A stretch of 64,000 nt of DNA from an uncultured Gammaproteobacteria bacterium (GTDB lineage Bacteria; Pseudomonadota; Gammaproteobacteria; PS1; Pseudothioglobaceae), in assembly GCA_902511025.1 (NCBI GenBank), contig CABXDP010000001.1:1-64000 (forward strand), given 5' to 3'. The notes under the pieces were generated by a model that ran no database searches, was not told the DNA's origin, and saw only the letters and a list, made by a program, of their open reading frames with translations. Made by a program: the position numbers and the translations under genes. Of the stretch, positions 51,054 through 59,204 are shown piece by piece. Each line of letters starts with the position of its first letter. Positions within the stretch are counted from its first letter, which is position 1.

Positions 51054-51335
51054 TTATCCCCAATAGTCCTTTGATATAGTATCAATAACCTCTTGGCTTT
51101 CTAGCTCAACACCAGCATTAGCTCTCTTTTGAGTGATGTCTGTTCGCTGTGTTAGAACTTCAAATTTGGATGGATCTTTCACTTCAGTAACGTCATAGAC
51201 TTTGGTTTCATCATCATTCGTTCCAGCCCAAAGTATTTTAATTCCCAGCTCATTCAAGTCTGGTTCAATATCCTTGTACATTGCAAGCCAATTATCAAAA
51301 CCTTTAGTAATTTTAAAAGTTGATAAAAACTTCAT
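51054..51335 (-). CDS. Small ferredoxin-fold-like protein (DUF3764-like), unknown
   Basis: The 93-residue sequence (FKITKGFDNWLAMYKDIEPD, LNELGIKILWAGTNDDETKV, YDVTEVKDPSKFEVLTQR) has the beta-alpha-beta pattern of dimeric alpha-beta barrel proteins. The opening resembles DUF3764. Two further proteins of this general form are in the window (53111 and 55207). RBS AAGGAG lies before the ATG. Function unknown. Confidence 0.6.
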   Translation of the reverse strand: MKFLSTFKITKGFDNWLAMYKDIEPDLNELGIKILWAGTNDDETKVYDVTEVKDPSKFEVLTQRTDITQKRANAGVELESQEVIDTISKDYWG

Positions 51336-51418
51336 AGATTGCTCCTTTTTTGAATTATGAATACTTATTTTAATTCAAGTTTCAATAGAGCTCAAGAATG
51401 AATTAATACTCAACAGAA

Positions 51419-51748
51419 TCAATTTTTCTGGCTCATATAATCCCAATATTGCTCTAAATCTTTTTCAAAAGAAATGACATTGTCACCCTTTCTAAAGAGC
51501 CTTTTCTCTTTCTTTTTAGTGTTCCATTTGAGATCTTGATTGAGATTATTGTATGCCCTTACTAGTTCTTGTTTGGTTGAATTCTCAATACTATCAACCC
51601 AATCGTCTTTCTGAATATTTACCTCAACCCAACCATTCATAATGCAAACCTCACGCCAAATTTCATAGGATAAATCGTCCTCATTTTTTTCAGCAATACG
51701 ATTAATAAATTCTTGAAGTAATGGAGACTCATTAAGATAATAACTCAT
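51419..51748 (-). CDS. Hypothetical protein downstream of the AlpA-like regulator
   Basis: The 109-residue protein is rich in Asp, Glu, Trp and Lys and has no membrane segment or known motif (SYEIWREVCIMNGWVEVNIQ). It starts 18 bases after the AlpA-like gene on the same strand, so it probably shares its transcript. This is typical of leftover prophage or island genes. Confidence 0.5.
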   Translation of the reverse strand: MSYYLNESPLLQEFINRIAEKNEDDLSYEIWREVCIMNGWVEVNIQKDDWVDSIENSTKQELVRAYNNLNQDLKWNTKKKEKRLFRKGDNVISFEKDLEQYWDYMSQKN

Positions 51749-51766
51749 TGATATTCAATCAAAAAT

Positions 51767-52000
51767 TTATGATAACAAGTCGTCAAAAAATTTACCTATT
51801 TCAGTAAATATTCCATTGTCCTTGTGGATCTCTTCTTTCTCTTTCTTGAGCCATTCGTCTATATCACTCTCAAACCATCTATTTGCTCTCCCGTATTTTT
51901 TGGGAGCAGGAAAGTCACCTTTTTTGATCATCTGATATAGCTTAGTCCTTTTAAAGCCAACAATTTCAATGACTTGTTTTTCGGTGAGTAACTTATCCAT
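51767..52000 (-). CDS. AlpA-family HTH regulator / excisionase-like
   Basis: The 77-residue protein has the AlpA/MerR-like winged helix (LLTEKQVIEIVGFKRTKLYQ, GDFPAPKKYGRANRWFESDI). AlpA proteins regulate integrase or excision in islands. No integrase is nearby, so the gene is an orphan of a past element or has been kept for another job. It lies between djlA-region genes and the YeiH transporter. Confidence 0.8.
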   Translation of the reverse strand: MDKLLTEKQVIEIVGFKRTKLYQMIKKGDFPAPKKYGRANRWFESDIDEWLKKEKEEIHKDNGIFTEIGKFFDDLLS

Positions 52001-52026
52001 CCCTAAATTATATTCAAACTGAGAAA

Positions 52027-53031
52027 TTAAATGAGGTCAGTTGATACTGCAAGAATAGCAATAGCTAGCAAGGCTAGAGTTTGCATAACTAGAAGCGCAA
52101 TAGATCTGCCGCCTAACTCCATCATTGACTTGAGTGATGTCGTAACGCCCAAACCTGCAATAGCAAAAACCAGAGACCATTGAGAGACGTTAGCTAGAAA
52201 CTGAGATAGTATGATTGGTATATATCCGCTACTATTAATAACTAAGCAGACTGCAAAAGCGAGAGCAAACCAAGGGAATGCTTTTGAACTAATCGATTTA
52301 GATTCTCCTCTATTGAGAATAACTGCAATTATGATGACGATAAATGGTAGCATAGAAATCCTTAGCAGCTTGATAAAGGTCGCTATATCCCCAGCCTCGT
52401 TTGACACCGCATAACCCGCACCAACAACCTGAGCAACATCATGAATTGTTGAACCAATGAGGATACCAATTTCAGCGTCACTGAACTCTGCTACCGAGAA
52501 AAGAATGGGGTACGCAATCATGGCAATAGTCGAGAGTGCTGTGACGCAGACAACGATAAACAATGTATCGCGATGCCTCTCCTTCCAGTTAGGTAGGACT
52601 GAGGCAACAGCAAGGGTAGCAGCAGCACCGCAGATAGAAACGGCGCAAGCGGTCAATAGGCTAAACAGATACCTTCTTCCCATAAGTTTGGCAATCAGAA
52701 TACTGGCTCCTATAGACAGAATGACTAAAATTGGAACAAATAACAAGGTGTTCATACCTAGTCCAGAAATTTGCTCGATGGTAACCCTAAAACCTAATAA
52801 TGCGACCCCAAAGCGCAAAATTTTCTTACTGGAAAACTCAATTCCTGGGGCGCAGCGCTCATCAGCTGAAAGAAAATTAAAAGCAATTCCAATTAGTAAG
52901 GCAAACAGCATGACTGGCGCTTTGTAATGAAGACTCAAAAAACCTGCAGCGGCAGCAATAGTGCCAACCACAATGAGGCCAGGAGAAAGGACAGAAAGTC
53001 GATTCTGTAAGTTAAGAAAAAGTGAATTCAT
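52027..53031 (-). CDS. YeiH-family (UPF0324) membrane transporter
   Basis: The 334-residue protein has about ten membrane helices and the family patterns: ERCAPGIEFSSKKILRFGVALLG, GRRYLFSLLTACAVSICGAAAT, IGILIGSTIHDVAQVVGAGYAVS. Family members are called putative sulfate exporters, but transport is not firmly shown. The start at 53031 is supported by the hydrophobic N-terminus. The ORF-track frame 52457-52927 on the other strand is its shadow. Confidence 0.88.
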   Translation of the reverse strand: MNSLFLNLQNRLSVLSPGLIVVGTIAAAAGFLSLHYKAPVMLFALLIGIAFNFLSADERCAPGIEFSSKKILRFGVALLGFRVTIEQISGLGMNTLLFVPILVILSIGASILIAKLMGRRYLFSLLTACAVSICGAAATLAVASVLPNWKERHRDTLFIVVCVTALSTIAMIAYPILFSVAEFSDAEIGILIGSTIHDVAQVVGAGYAVSNEAGDIATFIKLLRISMLPFIVIIIAVILNRGESKSISSKAFPWFALAFAVCLVINSSGYIPIILSQFLANVSQWSLVFAIAGLGVTTSLKSMMELGGRSIALLVMQTLALLAIAILAVSTDLI

Positions 53032-53110
53032 AAATAATGGTATTTTACTTTATGTGAAAAATATAAATCGTAGTATCATGATAGTTTTAATAATAAAAAA
53101 GGAGTCAGTT

Positions 53111-53368
53111 ATGAATGTATGCGTAGTATCTACTTTTGAAGGGACTACTGAGGACTATTTGGACATGTTTAATTCAACCAAAGAGAGTGCTCAAGGCTTT
53201 ATGGTTGATTATGAATTAGGAGTGATTAGAGAGGGAAAGGTGATGCTAATGATGAACATTACGGATATGAATAAAATGCAGGAAGTAATGGGCTCTGAGG
53301 AAATGAAAGCCTGGGACGAGAAATTTAATTGTGTAGATGAAATCTATGCTCTTGATAAAATGAACTAA
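53111..53368 (+). CDS. Small dimeric alpha-beta-barrel-like protein, unknown
   Basis: The real start is the ATG at 53111, preceded by AAAAAGGAG at 6 bases from it. The longer ORF-track start at 52961 would run through the YeiH start region. The 85-residue product (MNVCVVSTFEGTTEDYLDMF, VMLMMNITDMNKMQEVMGSE) has an antibiotic-monooxygenase-like beta-alpha-beta pattern. It is similar in style to the protein at 55207. Function unknown. Confidence 0.65.
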   Translation: MNVCVVSTFEGTTEDYLDMFNSTKESAQGFMVDYELGVIREGKVMLMMNITDMNKMQEVMGSEEMKAWDEKFNCVDEIYALDKMN

Positions 53369-53475
53369 TGAAAGTCCAGCACAAGCACCTCATCGTCAGG
53401 GCTAAGGTTAATCAGCCTCCAACTGATCAGAATTGCTGGCTGACAGATCTCGTCTCAAAAAAGGAAATAAATTAG
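53368..53475 (+). pseudogene. N-terminal fragment of a SpeD-like (AdoMet decarboxylase family) protein
   Basis: The ATG overlaps the previous stop (TAATG). The 35 codons read MKVQHKHLIVRAKVNQPPTD, QNCWLTDLVSKKEIN, then stop. The opening HKHLIVRA..N.P matches my memory of the start of small marine SpeD-like proteins (PF02675), which go on for about 80 more residues with the self-cleaving Ser-His region. Here that part is missing, so the gene is truncated. Similarity judged from memory. Confidence 0.45.
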
Positions 53476-53479
53476 TTTC

Positions 53480-55111
53480 CTAGGAATTAAAAGCAAATTT
53501 TGCCTTTATAGGGCTTAATTGATCCCTTCCTAAGATCATGTCCGCTGCTCGAGAGGCTATCATTTGAGTTGGTGCATTTAAGTTTCCAGAAATAATTTGT
53601 GGCATGACTGACGCGTCAACGACGCGAAGTCTTTCAATTCCTCGCACTTTCATTTGGTCATCAACGACCGCCATCTCTCCATTACCCATAGCACAGGAAC
53701 AACTAGGGTGATAATCCGTCTCTGCAGCAGATTTAATAAATTCGATAATTTGTGCATCAGACTGCACTTTCGGCCCCGGTATTAGTTCAATCCCCCTAAA
53801 TTCATCAAAAGCTGGCTGTAAAATGAGTTCTCGAGCTTTTTTGATTCCATTTAGCATTTCAGATAAATCCTCTGGATGTTGCAAGTAATTGAAAGTCATT
53901 AATGGCTTATCGAGCGGATTTGCTGACTTCAAAGTGACTTGCCCCTTACTTCGAGGTCGAAGCTGATCAACGTGAATTGCGAAAGCTTGAAGCAAAGATA
54001 TTTTATTAGCATTGTATTCAAATCCTACGGGACCAAAGTGGTACTGAATATCCGGATATATGGCATTTGAACTACTTCTTATGAGTCCACCTGCCTCCCA
54101 TATATTTGATGACGCAATCCCCTTTCGAGTAAAGACCCATCTGATGCCAGTTGCTAATTTACGATGAGGCTGGTTCACCTTGTGAATAGGAAAACTTTTT
54201 TTGCATGCGTACTGAAGTATGATGCAAGAATGGTCTTGTAGGTTTTGGCCAACCCCTGGAAGATCAAGGTGAACGTCTATTCCATGCTCTTTTAGATGCT
54301 TTGAAGGACCGATACCCGAGAGCATAAGTAGGTGCGGCGAGTTAATGGCACCGCCCGATAGGATTACTTCTTTATTAGTCTCTACTGAGTGAATCTTACC
54401 TTTGTGCTGAAAGGTCACTCCGCTAACTGAATGACCCTCAATATCAATTTTCAAGACCTGCGCTCTTGTGAGCAGCGTTATGTTTCCTCGAGCAAGAGCA
54501 GGTTTAAGGTGAGCTGTTGCAGCACTACACCGTCGCCCATTTTTTCTTGTTGCATCAAGCCTTGCTATGCCTTCTGGCTTGTAACCATTAAGATCTTCTG
54601 AATAACCCTGTCCAGACTGAGGTCCAGCCTCTTCAAAGGCATCAAATAAGGGATTGTCGAAAGAACCTTTTGAGACGCCAAGGTTGCCGCTCCCACCGCG
54701 CCAGAGATTTTCACCGCGATCTGATGATTCACCCGACTTAAAATAAGGCAAGCACTGATTATAAGACCAGTCCTTTAATCCAAATTCAGATTGCCATCGA
54801 TCGTAGTCTAATGGATGGCCCCTCATATAAACCATTGAGTTAATCGACGATGAGCCTCCAACCACTTTACCTCGGGGTATAGGTATGTTTCGATTAAAAA
54901 GCTCTGGCTCGTCCTGACTGAAATAGTTCCAGTTAATCTTTGGATTTCTGTAGGCTTTATAGACGCCAGCAGGAATATGGATCATCAAATTGTAATCCAT
55001 TGGACCTGCTTCTAATATCAAGATTTTATTATTAGAATCTTCGCCAAGCTTGTTAGCAAGAACACACCCTGCTGAACCTGCCCCAACGATTACATAATCA
55101 TAATTATTCAT
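53480..55111 (-). CDS. GMC-family FAD oxidoreductase (choline dehydrogenase-like)
   Basis: The 543-residue enzyme has the FAD motif YDYVIVGAGSAGCVLANKLG, GMC signature 1 (PRGKVVGGSSSINSMVYMRG), signature 2 (GGAINSPHLLMLSGIGPSKH) and the catalytic His region YHPSCSCAMG followed by RVVDASVMPQIISGNLNAPT. It oxidises an alcohol such as choline; the true substrate is not shown. No betaine aldehyde dehydrogenase is adjacent. Confidence 0.93.
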   Translation of the reverse strand: MNNYDYVIVGAGSAGCVLANKLGEDSNNKILILEAGPMDYNLMIHIPAGVYKAYRNPKINWNYFSQDEPELFNRNIPIPRGKVVGGSSSINSMVYMRGHPLDYDRWQSEFGLKDWSYNQCLPYFKSGESSDRGENLWRGGSGNLGVSKGSFDNPLFDAFEEAGPQSGQGYSEDLNGYKPEGIARLDATRKNGRRCSAATAHLKPALARGNITLLTRAQVLKIDIEGHSVSGVTFQHKGKIHSVETNKEVILSGGAINSPHLLMLSGIGPSKHLKEHGIDVHLDLPGVGQNLQDHSCIILQYACKKSFPIHKVNQPHRKLATGIRWVFTRKGIASSNIWEAGGLIRSSSNAIYPDIQYHFGPVGFEYNANKISLLQAFAIHVDQLRPRSKGQVTLKSANPLDKPLMTFNYLQHPEDLSEMLNGIKKARELILQPAFDEFRGIELIPGPKVQSDAQIIEFIKSAAETDYHPSCSCAMGNGEMAVVDDQMKVRGIERLRVVDASVMPQIISGNLNAPTQMIASRAADMILGRDQLSPIKAKFAFNS

Positions 55112-55206
55112 ATAGACTTTCGTTTACAAAACGTAATTTAGTAGCTTAATTATTATATGAAAAATTAATCAAAAATTGTAAATCTTGAAAGGAGGTTTAT
55201 CTAAAT

Positions 55207-55470
55207 TTAACCCATTGCTTGAAGTTTATAAGGCGTTCTGACTACGCCCATCTCTTCGGCCATTTTTTTAGCTGCGTCCGAGTTAAACATTGCCATCATA
55301 CCCGTCGGGTCAAACACGTCCACGACAACAATAGCGGTATGGTCATCCACTTTACCGACTTTAGCATCTCTTGAGAATTGTAATCTTTGATCCTCTAAAG
55401 CATCAAAGCCCTTCTTCCATTCATCGAACGTTCCATTACTGATTTCAATCATAACCATTGTATTCATCAT
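55207..55470 (-). CDS. Small dimeric alpha-beta-barrel-like protein, unknown
   Basis: The 87-residue protein (MVMIEISNGTFDEWKKGFDA, AIVVVDVFDPTGMMAMFNSD) has the same beta-alpha-beta layout as the proteins at 51054 and 53111. It lies upstream of and in line with the GMC oxidoreductase gene, but a 95-base gap separates them. RBS AGGAGA precedes the start. Function unknown. Confidence 0.65.
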   Translation of the reverse strand: MMNTMVMIEISNGTFDEWKKGFDALEDQRLQFSRDAKVGKVDDHTAIVVVDVFDPTGMMAMFNSDAAKKMAEEMGVVRTPYKLQAMG

Positions 55471-55578
55471 CTTCTCCTATTATTAGTATTAGAGTTTTTA
55501 GTACTTTGAAAACTCAGTATATACCTAGACTCTAATTTAGGTCAAGCTGACATCAGTTTTATCATTGAAATGGTTGTT

Positions 55579-56151
55579 TTAGTTTTCTTCGACTCTTCTC
55601 ATAGTAAATACACCCAAGATAACCAAAACTAAGCTATTCAGCATCCATAAAGGTGCCACAATACTGTCTCCACTGTTTGATAACTGCTCAGGACTCAAGA
55701 TAGCAAGATAAGCAAACATCACAAAGGAGACAAGTGATAATAAACCCGATAGCCAAGTAGGGAAAAGATTGGTACATAAATATCCTAATCCAGTGAAGAA
55801 TATTCCAAGATACATAATTGACCAGCCTGTCCAGGCAATGGCCTCACCAATGAAACCAGACTCAGCACTGATCTCGGCGCTATTGATGGCATCTGAAACA
55901 AGCCCCATACTTAGACCAATAACTATCATTAGCAACCCGGCGTCAATGTATGTCTGAACTTTTATCAAAGCATTTTTTTCAACATTTCTTGTCGCCATGA
56001 AAGCTATTGGGATACTAATCAATGCATAAGCTGCAATTTTTTCAGTATGCGCCTTACTTAAGAGGCCAGTTTCACCAAGCAGCATATATACAACTAGTGA
56101 ACCCAGACCAGCGATTATAAATAGAATTCCGTTTACTTTTTTATCTGACAT
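55579..56151 (-). CDS. Six-helix membrane protein, unknown
   Basis: The 190-residue protein has about six hydrophobic helices (for example LFIIAGLGSLVVYMLLG, GLLMIVIGLSMGLVSDAI, WMLNSLVLVILGVFTM). No family recognised. RBS GGGGTAAG lies before the ATG. It is on the same strand as its secreted neighbour at 56191. Confidence 0.6.
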   Translation of the reverse strand: MSDKKVNGILFIIAGLGSLVVYMLLGETGLLSKAHTEKIAAYALISIPIAFMATRNVEKNALIKVQTYIDAGLLMIVIGLSMGLVSDAINSAEISAESGFIGEAIAWTGWSIMYLGIFFTGLGYLCTNLFPTWLSGLLSLVSFVMFAYLAILSPEQLSNSGDSIVAPLWMLNSLVLVILGVFTMRRVEEN

Positions 56152-56190
56152 GACTTACCCCTTATTGTGTGATTATTAAAGCTGATTTCT

Positions 56191-56529
56191 TTATTCAAAA
56201 ACCTTTCCTAAACACTTGACAATGCCTTGTGTTACCTCATCATTCTGAAGTAAGGTTGCAATTGCTTTTCTCTCAGCCTCTTCTTCTGAAATATTATCAG
56301 TCTCTAGTAGCTCAAGACCCAACCTAAGAATATCTTCAATGCTCAGTACTTTAGAGATGACGTTTGTCGTGCAACCGCAGTATTCATAAAGTTCGCCAGT
56401 TGTTAGCCAGTCCTCATCATCAGAAGCGCATCCATAAAATATCTCATCTAAAAGCTCTCTACTCTCAATTTCAGCCTTTGCATTGAATGAAATTAAAAGA
56501 GTGAAAATTATTAATGCAATCTTTTTCAT
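56191..56529 (-). CDS. Small secreted Cys-containing protein, unknown
   Basis: Signal peptide (KKIALIIFTLLISFNAKA) and a 93-residue acidic helical domain with five Cys (FYGCASDDED, LYEYCGCTTNVISK, VKCLGK), likely with disulfides. It is of the many small periplasmic proteins of marine gammaproteobacteria. No family recognised. Confidence 0.6.
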   Translation of the reverse strand: MKKIALIIFTLLISFNAKAEIESRELLDEIFYGCASDDEDWLTTGELYEYCGCTTNVISKVLSIEDILRLGLELLETDNISEEEAERKAIATLLQNDEVTQGIVKCLGKVFE

Positions 56530-56619
56530 AGTTTTTTATTGTACAGATTTATTTAATCGACATCTCTAAACACCCTCCACTTAGGAAAGGTCTTTCAAAG
56601 AGTAATAACGAATTAACTC

Positions 56620-58407
56620 CTAAAGAGTTTTTTTATTCGCTTGTATTTCCCAAAGTCTTGCATACTGGCCATTGAGATCAAGCAAATCTTGATGTTTCCC
56701 TTGCTCTGCAACACTGCCATTATCAAGTACAATAATTTGATCGGCATCGACAATGGTAGAGAGGCGATGAGCAATCACCATGGTTGAGTGCTTATGAGCC
56801 AAACTCACTAAGGCCTTTTGGACCATTTTCTCAGAATACGAATCAAGCGCTGAAGTGGCCTCATCAAAGATTAAGATCTGAGGATTTTTTAATAAAACTC
56901 TTGCAATCGCGAGTCGCTGTTTTTCTCCACCAGAGAGCTTTAAGCCTCTCTCACCAACCAATGTTTCATAGCCTTGCGGCAAAGAGTCAATAAAACTATC
57001 TATAAAGCTGAGCTCAGCTGCCCTCTTCACTTCTGTCTCAGTGGCACCTGAGCGCCCATAAGCAATGTTGTAGTAGATGCTCTCATTAAACATCACTGGG
57101 TCTTGAGGTACTACCCCTATTGCGCTTCGAACTGAGTCTTGGGTGAATAATTTAATGTCTTGCTGGTCAATACTTATCTGACCGCTAGAAATATCATAGA
57201 AACGAAACAGCAGCTTAGCAAGCGTCGACTTACCCGCACCAGATGGTCCCACAATCGCTATTTTTTGCCCCGGCTTAAGAGTAAAGTTAATATTTTTAAG
57301 AACTGCCTCCTTGCCAGGATAAGCAAAAGTAACGTTATCAAATTTAACCTCGCCTTGTGTAATTATAAGATCTGAGGCATTTTCAACATCAGTCACCTTA
57401 GAGGAGCGCTCCAAGAGGTCAAACATATTGTTCATATCGATGAAGTTATGTTTTATTTGGCGATAAATGATTCCCAAACCACCGAGCGGTAAAAACAGCT
57501 GTAGAAGGAGCGCCTGAATCATTATGAGGTCGCCCAAGCTAAGACTTTTATTAACAACGCCTTGTGCTGCCATAATTAAAATAATAGTGACACCAATTGC
57601 AATCACAGCGCCCTGAACAAAGTTAAGCGCAGTCATTGAAGTAAAGCTTTTAGTAGCAAGATTTTCCCAGCGCTGCATCGTGTCACCGTAACGATCAACC
57701 TCAAACTTTTCTTGATTGAAGTACTTGACGGTCTCGTAATTAATCAAGCTGTCCACCGCATTGGTATTGGCCTCGGACTGCATGTCATTCATCTGGTAGC
57801 GATACTTCATCCTCCATGTAGTAATGGCAAAGGTTAAAGCCGCATAAAAGAACACCGTCAATAGAGATACGCCGGCAAAAAGAAGGTTGTAGTTCAGCCA
57901 CAAAATACCAATCACTAAACAAATCTCAAATACGGTTGGCAGAATATTGAAAACAAAAATAGAGAGAAGCGTAGATACGCTCTGGGTTCCTCGATCAATA
58001 TCACGAGTAATACCCCCGATACGACGATCCAAATGAAAGGATAAGTCCAAGGTATGTAAATGTTTAAAGACGCCAAGCGCGATCAAATTCATTGCATGGT
58101 AACGCACCTTAGCAAAGATGGCATCGCGTAGCTCGTTAAAGAGAGAACTTGCGAGCCTTAAAAGGCCATAAGCCAGCAGCATACCCAGCGGCAATATCAG
58201 AACTAAATTAGTCTGATCAAGGCTATCCACAATCTCTTTTAGCGCAAGAGGAACAGCAACATTTGCTAATTTTGCTAGCATTAAAAAACTAACCGCCCAA
58301 ATAACGCGTGCACGCATTTTTATTAAGTAAGGCAAGAGCTTCTTTAAAACCTTAATGTCTCTGGTTTTAAAGTCGTAAGCTATAGTTTGATTGCTCTTTG
58401 ATTTCAT
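56620..58407 (-). CDS. ATM1-type ABC exporter (half transporter)
   Basis: The 595-residue protein has an N-terminal six-helix membrane domain (residues about 30-320, with the ATM1-like ETVKYFNQEKFE) and a nucleotide-binding domain. The latter shows Walker A IVGPSGAGKSTLAKLLF, Q-loop VVPQDPVMFN, signature LSGGEKQRLAIARVLL and Walker B ILIFDEATSALDS. Homologues export glutathione-type thiol or metal compounds. It works as a homodimer. Confidence 0.92.
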   Translation of the reverse strand: MKSKSNQTIAYDFKTRDIKVLKKLLPYLIKMRARVIWAVSFLMLAKLANVAVPLALKEIVDSLDQTNLVLILPLGMLLAYGLLRLASSLFNELRDAIFAKVRYHAMNLIALGVFKHLHTLDLSFHLDRRIGGITRDIDRGTQSVSTLLSIFVFNILPTVFEICLVIGILWLNYNLLFAGVSLLTVFFYAALTFAITTWRMKYRYQMNDMQSEANTNAVDSLINYETVKYFNQEKFEVDRYGDTMQRWENLATKSFTSMTALNFVQGAVIAIGVTIILIMAAQGVVNKSLSLGDLIMIQALLLQLFLPLGGLGIIYRQIKHNFIDMNNMFDLLERSSKVTDVENASDLIITQGEVKFDNVTFAYPGKEAVLKNINFTLKPGQKIAIVGPSGAGKSTLAKLLFRFYDISSGQISIDQQDIKLFTQDSVRSAIGVVPQDPVMFNESIYYNIAYGRSGATETEVKRAAELSFIDSFIDSLPQGYETLVGERGLKLSGGEKQRLAIARVLLKNPQILIFDEATSALDSYSEKMVQKALVSLAHKHSTMVIAHRLSTIVDADQIIVLDNGSVAEQGKHQDLLDLNGQYARLWEIQANKKTL

Positions 58408-58515
58408 TAAGTTATGTTGGAGATTAATGAAGCTTTATTGAAAGTTGACAAAATTATAAAGTGGTGCCCTCTTCAACATAAACAATATTTGGAATAGTGA
58501 ATTACTATTATGCTT

Positions 58516-59079
58516 TTAAAACGAGAGACCTTTATCATAAGCCTGTTTAATGTAACTCAGACATTCTGCTTTGGTTATTTTATTTGTCTCTTTTAAAAAC
58601 ATAATCTCTGAATTCTCAATACCGCAGTAATCTAATATTCCTATATTTAAAGAAGTATTTATAGCAGCTTCATAATCTCTCTTAATTAGTTGTTCTTTAG
58701 TAGCTCCAGCAACAGCAATCATTAGACCTTTTTTTACGTTATGCCCATTAGAGCCATACATTAATCCATAATTCCAAACCCTATCAATCCAACCTTTTAA
58801 CATAGCTGGCAAAGACCACCACCAAAGAGGAAAGACCATAACAACTGCATCATTATTATTGAGACGCTCAAATTCTGACTGTACTTCTAGAGAGTAGTTT
58901 TCAAGGCTCCCATCATTTGGCTCATCTTCAACTCTTAAGACAGGATCAAAATTTTCTTTGTAAAGATCTAATAATTTGACTTGATGCCCTACTTTAGAAG
59001 CTCCCTCAGAAAATGCTTCAGCTATTTGAGATGTCAAGGAATCGGAACGAGGATGGCATAACACGACAAGTATTTTCAT
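58516..59079 (-). CDS. NAD(P)H dehydrogenase (quinone) / flavodoxin-2 family
   Basis: The 187-residue FMN protein opens MKILVVLCHPRSDSLTSQIA and has the flavin-binding MVFPLWWWSLPAMLKGWIDR and GLMIAVAGATKEQ segments of the MdaB/KefF/NQO group. It reduces quinones by two electrons and protects from radical cycling. Monocistronic. Confidence 0.88.
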   Translation of the reverse strand: MKILVVLCHPRSDSLTSQIAEAFSEGASKVGHQVKLLDLYKENFDPVLRVEDEPNDGSLENYSLEVQSEFERLNNNDAVVMVFPLWWWSLPAMLKGWIDRVWNYGLMYGSNGHNVKKGLMIAVAGATKEQLIKRDYEAAINTSLNIGILDYCGIENSEIMFLKETNKITKAECLSYIKQAYDKGLSF

Positions 59080-59204
59080 TAGTAATTTATGGATTTATAT
59101 ATATTATTTAAGATTATAACTAAAAGACCCTCCCTCACACATCAAACGAAATTTGAATTCTTTTTGAGCTATAATTTACCCTTTTTTACATCTCTCCTTA
59201 TCTA

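Noticed and set aside
52457-52927. 156-residue plus-strand ORF
   Set aside because: It lies fully antisense to the YeiH-family transporter gene, which has clear family motifs and membrane helices; the ORF is its shadow.
52961-53368. Long form (135 residues) of the small barrel protein
   Set aside because: The first 50 residues run across the YeiH start region and an AT-rich promoter gap; the ATG at 53111 has a strong RBS and gives a normal family length.
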